From Planctomycetota bacterium (GTDB lineage Bacteria; Planctomycetota; Planctomycetia; Pirellulales; Pirellulaceae): a stretch of DNA of 7,389 nt. The stretch lies in the NCBI GenBank assembly GCA_023417165.1, contig JAEZGD010000122.1, positions 1 through 7,389 on the forward strand, written 5' to 3'. The position numbers and the translations under genes are program-made. Below the pieces are notes generated by a model. That model was not told the DNA's origin. It made no database searches and saw only the letters and a program-made list of their open reading frames with translations. Of this stretch, positions 4,570 to 7,389 are shown piece after piece (position 1 is the stretch's first letter; every line of letters starts with the position of its first letter).

Positions 4570-7389
4570 TGAACGCCCGGCACGGAGCGCGCGAGCTGCG
4601 CTTGTGGCTCGTTTGGTTTTGTGGCGGCGTGTTAGCCTGGCTCGTGCTGAGCATGTTAGGCAGCGCCGCTTTTGCGCAAGAAGCGCAGTGGATTTGGTCG
4701 CCGCAGCACGCCAAGGACGAGGTACCGCAGGGCAGCGCCTACTTCCGCAAGACTTTCACCTTGCGTGCACCGACGGCGGGCCAGGTCACCATCACTGCCG
4801 ATGACGTCTATGAGCTGTTCATCAACGGCCGGCGCGTTGGCACCGGCGATTCGTCTCGCAATCTCTACGAATACGATGTCTCGCGTTTTTTGATTCGCGG
4901 TCGCAATACCATCGCGGTGAAGGCTACGAATCGCACCGGCAAGACCGCCGCCCTGGTGGCGCGCGTGCTCGTGCAGCAGGACGACAAGTGGTACAGCTTC
5001 TCGACCGACGACACCTGGAACGTCAACCTCACGGCGCTGCCGCTGTGGAATTCCACTTCGTATAACGACAACCGCTGGGCTCGCGCGCAGGTCTTTGGCC
5101 GCCTAGGCGATACTGCGCCGTGGGATATCGAAGAAGGCGTCGCCAGCCAGGATCGTCACAAAGCCGAGCGCTTCACCATCAGCGACGAATTCGCCGTCGA
5201 GCGCGTGATTGATCCCGATGACACCGGCTCGCTGATTGCGATGGCCTTCAACGAGTTCGGCGACATTATCGCCTCGCGTGAAGGGGGCCCGCTGCTGCTC
5301 ATTTATGACAGCCAGAACGACGGCCTGCCCGACGCCGTGCGCGTCTATTGCGATCAGGTCAAGAATGTCCAAGGCATCCTGGCGCTGAACGGCAAAGTGT
5401 TTGTCACGGCGGAAGGCCCCGATGGCCCCGCTTTGTATCGTCTCGGCGATACCGATCGTGATGGCACGCTCGACGAAGTCAAAACCTTGCTGAAGTTCAA
5501 AGGTGCGATGGGCGAGCACGGTCCGCACGGCCTGACGCTCGGCCCCGACGGCCTGCTCTATGTCATCGTTGGCAATCACTCCGGTGCGCAAGGCGAAGTT
5601 GATCCAGCCAGCCCCCACAAAAACACCTACGAAGGCGATCTCGTCCCGCGTTATGAAGATCCCGGTGGACACGCGGTGGGCGTCAAAGCGCCCGGCGGCG
5701 TGATCCTGCGGACCGATACCGAGGGCACGGTCGTGCAAACGTTCGCGGCTGGCATTCGCAACTCGTACGATCTGTTCTTCAACCACGATGGCGAGCTGTT
5801 CTTCCATGAATCGGACATGGAAACCGACAGCGGCACGCCTTGGTTCCGCCCCACGCAAGTCTTCCACGTGCTGCCAGGCGGCGAATTTGGCTGGCGCAGC
5901 GGTTGGTCGTGGTGGCCTGACTACTTCGTCGACGCGCTGCCTGCGATTGGCGAAACGGGACGCGGCTCGCCCACCGGCGGCGTCGTCTACGATCACTTCA
6001 AGTTCCCGATGCGGTATCACGGTGCGATGTTCCTGGCCGACTGGTCCGAAGGCCGCATCCTGTGCGTGAAGACCAAACGCCAAGGCGCGACTTATACCGC
6101 ACAAAGCGAAGTTTTTCTCGCCGGGCGACCACTGAACGTCACCGATGTGGACGTCGGTCCCGATGGCTGGCTGTACTTTATTACTGGCGGTCGCGGTACC
6201 AGCGGCGGCGTCTATCGCGTGCGTTGGCAAGGTCAGGTACCGGCGTCGGTCACTGATATCGGTAACGGCATTGGCGCTGCCATTCGGCAACCGCAAATTC
6301 ACAGTGCCTATGCTCGCCAAAAGATCGCCAGCATCAAGCGCTCGCTGGGCGATCAGTGGGATCCAAGTTTGATTGGCGTGGCGATCAGCAATGCCAATCC
6401 CCCCCAGTATCGCACGCGCGCTATGGACTTGATGCACCTGTTCGGTCCCGAGCCTTCGGCCGAACTGCTGATCAAGCTCTCCGAGGAAAAGAGCGAGCAA
6501 GTCCGCGCTAAAGCGGCCGACTTGATGGGCTTGCATCCTGACGAATCCACGCAAGAACGCCTGATCGAATTGCTAGGCGATGTTGATGCCAACGTGCGCC
6601 GCAAAGCGTGCGAAGCGCTCGTCCGCGCCGGGCAAACGCCTCCGGTTGATGACCTGCTCAAACTGCTCGAAACCGACGATCGCGCGCTCGCCTGGTCGGC
6701 CCGCCGACTGCTCGAGACGCTGCCGGTCGACGAGTGGAAGGACAAAGTGCTGGAAACCGACAGCCACCGCGTGCTGGTGCACGGCGGTTTGGCGCTGGCC
6801 ACGGCACATGCTTCGCCAGAGCATGCGGCCGCTGTGATCGAAACCATGCGTGTGACGATGCAGGATTTCGTCTCCGACCAAGACTTCGTCGACATGCTGC
6901 GCGTCATGCAAGTGGCGATCATTCGGGGCGAACTGAAGCCCGATGATCTGGCCGATGTGAAGCAGCAACTTTCCGAAGAATTCCCCGCGGGCAATCCGAC
7001 CATCAATCGCGAATTGGTGCGACTGCTGGCCTTCCTGCAAGCCGACAACATTATCGATCGTTACCTGGCCTATCTCGAATCGGATGTCGACAACGTCGAG
7101 AAGCTGCATCTGGCGCTGCACTTGCGATTCATCGAATCGGGTTGGACTGCCGAGCAGAAATTCAAGCTGTTGCAGTTCTATGAAGCGGCGCAAAAGCACG
7201 AAGCCGGCCAGGCGTACGCGCAATACGCGCAAAACGTCGCGCGCGATTTCGCCAAGAACCTCACCGAAGAAGAGGCTCGGCTGGTGATCGCCAAGGGAGC
7301 CGAATGGCCCAATGCGGCGCTCGGTGCGCTTTACAAGCTGCCGAAGGAACTCGATGACGAATTGATCGAGCACCTGCAAACCATGGACA
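4548..7389 (+). CDS. Secreted beta-propeller/HEAT-repeat protein, PVC-type putative dehydrogenase (3' truncated)
   Basis: The frame is open for 947 codons and leaves the window without a stop. Residues 1-43 form a long signal peptide (Arg-rich start, hydrophobic 19-38, likely cut after AFA at 43). Residues about 46-165 resemble the beta-sandwich seen at the N-terminus of bacterial alpha-L-rhamnosidases (WIW start, DDVYELFINGRRVG at 85-98, TWNVN near 157). Residues about 205-560 form a beta-propeller of the putative membrane-bound dehydrogenase type found in Pirellula and Verrucomicrobium. It shows EHGPHGL (323-329), LGPDGLLYV, AGIRNSYD (401-408), LPGGEFGW, ADWSEGRI and VGPDGWLYF. Two calcium-loop-like stretches, DSQNDGLPD (254-262) and DTDRDGTLDE (301-310), interrupt it. 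From about 575 on, helical HEAT-like repeats occur (VRAKAADLMG, VRRKACEALV, LAWSARRLLE). Family members often end with a c-type heme motif CxxCH. None is present in the visible part, so it would lie past the edge if it exists. The natural substrate is unknown. A start at 4569 is possible. Confidence 0.88.
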   Translation, partial: MDGEQRLMNARHGARELRLWLVWFCGGVLAWLVLSMLGSAAFAQEAQWIWSPQHAKDEVPQGSAYFRKTFTLRAPTAGQVTITADDVYELFINGRRVGTGDSSRNLYEYDVSRFLIRGRNTIAVKATNRTGKTAALVARVLVQQDDKWYSFSTDDTWNVNLTALPLWNSTSYNDNRWARAQVFGRLGDTAPWDIEEGVASQDRHKAERFTISDEFAVERVIDPDDTGSLIAMAFNEFGDIIASREGGPLLLIYDSQNDGLPDAVRVYCDQVKNVQGILALNGKVFVTAEGPDGPALYRLGDTDRDGTLDEVKTLLKFKGAMGEHGPHGLTLGPDGLLYVIVGNHSGAQGEVDPASPHKNTYEGDLVPRYEDPGGHAVGVKAPGGVILRTDTEGTVVQTFAAGIRNSYDLFFNHDGELFFHESDMETDSGTPWFRPTQVFHVLPGGEFGWRSGWSWWPDYFVDALPAIGETGRGSPTGGVVYDHFKFPMRYHGAMFLADWSEGRILCVKTKRQGATYTAQSEVFLAGRPLNVTDVDVGPDGWLYFITGGRGTSGGVYRVRWQGQVPASVTDIGNGIGAAIRQPQIHSAYARQKIASIKRSLGDQWDPSLIGVAISNANPPQYRTRAMDLMHLFGPEPSAELLIKLSEEKSEQVRAKAADLMGLHPDESTQERLIELLGDVDANVRRKACEALVRAGQTPPVDDLLKLLETDDRALAWSARRLLETLPVDEWKDKVLETDSHRVLVHGGLALATAHASPEHAAAVIETMRVTMQDFVSDQDFVDMLRVMQVAIIRGELKPDDLADVKQQLSEEFPAGNPTINRELVRLLAFLQADNIIDRYLAYLESDVDNVEKLHLALHLRFIESGWTAEQKFKLLQFYEAAQKHEAGQAYAQYAQNVARDFAKNLTEEEARLVIAKGAEWPNAALGALYKLPKELDDELIEHLQTMD

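Noticed and set aside
5103..6554. 483-codon open frame on the minus strand, antisense to the propeller gene
   Set aside because: The plus-strand frame has clear family motifs throughout. The antisense frame lies codon-on-codon against a GC3-rich gene, which commonly leaves long open antisense frames, and its product shows no recognisable motif.
6353..7379. Minus-strand frames of 232 and 268 codons over the HEAT region
   Set aside because: They are antisense shadows of the HEAT-repeat coding frame; their Ser/Arg-rich or Gln/Val-rich products look like reversed codon bias.
1..7389. CRISPR array, tRNA, rRNA, integrase or IS transposase
   Set aside because: No regularly spaced direct repeats, no tRNA-like cloverleaf or CCA-ending structure, and no recombinase motifs were seen on either strand.

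Overview
The window looks like a piece of a planctomycete chromosome, most likely from the Pirellulales group. This rests on the large secreted beta-propeller plus HEAT-repeat protein at the right end, which has the layout of the 'Pirellula/Verrucomicrobium-type' putative dehydrogenases. It is supported by fairly high GC coding sequence with strong G/C bias at third codon positions, and by intergenic palindromes of a kind I associate with Pirellulaceae. The assignment is an inference; the window has no rRNA or other phylogenetic marker.

Layout, left to right: (1) 1-467 has no confident gene. A frame open on the minus strand runs off the left edge (about 1-201) and may be a gene start. Next comes a 194-bp block (268-461) bounded by two near-identical 31-bp palindromic repeats in inverted orientation, with two more small hairpins inside. 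(2) 468-2201 minus: apolipoprotein N-acyltransferase (lnt), complete, apparently starting at a non-ATG codon. (3) 2202-2373: a divergent intergenic region with a good sigma70-like promoter facing right. (4) 2374-3147 plus: a small secreted protein, probably an outer-membrane beta-barrel. (5) 3148-3216: a convergent gap filled by a repeat-rich inverted repeat, probably a two-way terminator, which touches the next gene's stop codon. (6) 3217-4383 minus: bioF, 8-amino-7-oxononanoate synthase. (7) 4384-4547: a divergent intergenic region with a possible 22-codon leader ORF. (8) 4548-end plus: a large secreted multi-domain protein (sugar-binding-like domain, beta-propeller, HEAT repeats), cut off by the window edge at residue 947.

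The genes alternate in strand (minus, plus, minus, plus), so none appear to share an operon. Three of the four act at or beyond the inner membrane: Lnt finishes lipoproteins, the barrel would sit in the outer membrane, and the propeller protein is exported. BioF is a cytoplasmic biotin-pathway enzyme without its usual bio neighbours here. I see no evidence for a dedicated new multi-gene system. The least explained items are the palindrome-bounded block at 268-461, the repeat fused to the bioF stop codon, and the overlapping leader ORF / dual start before the propeller gene.
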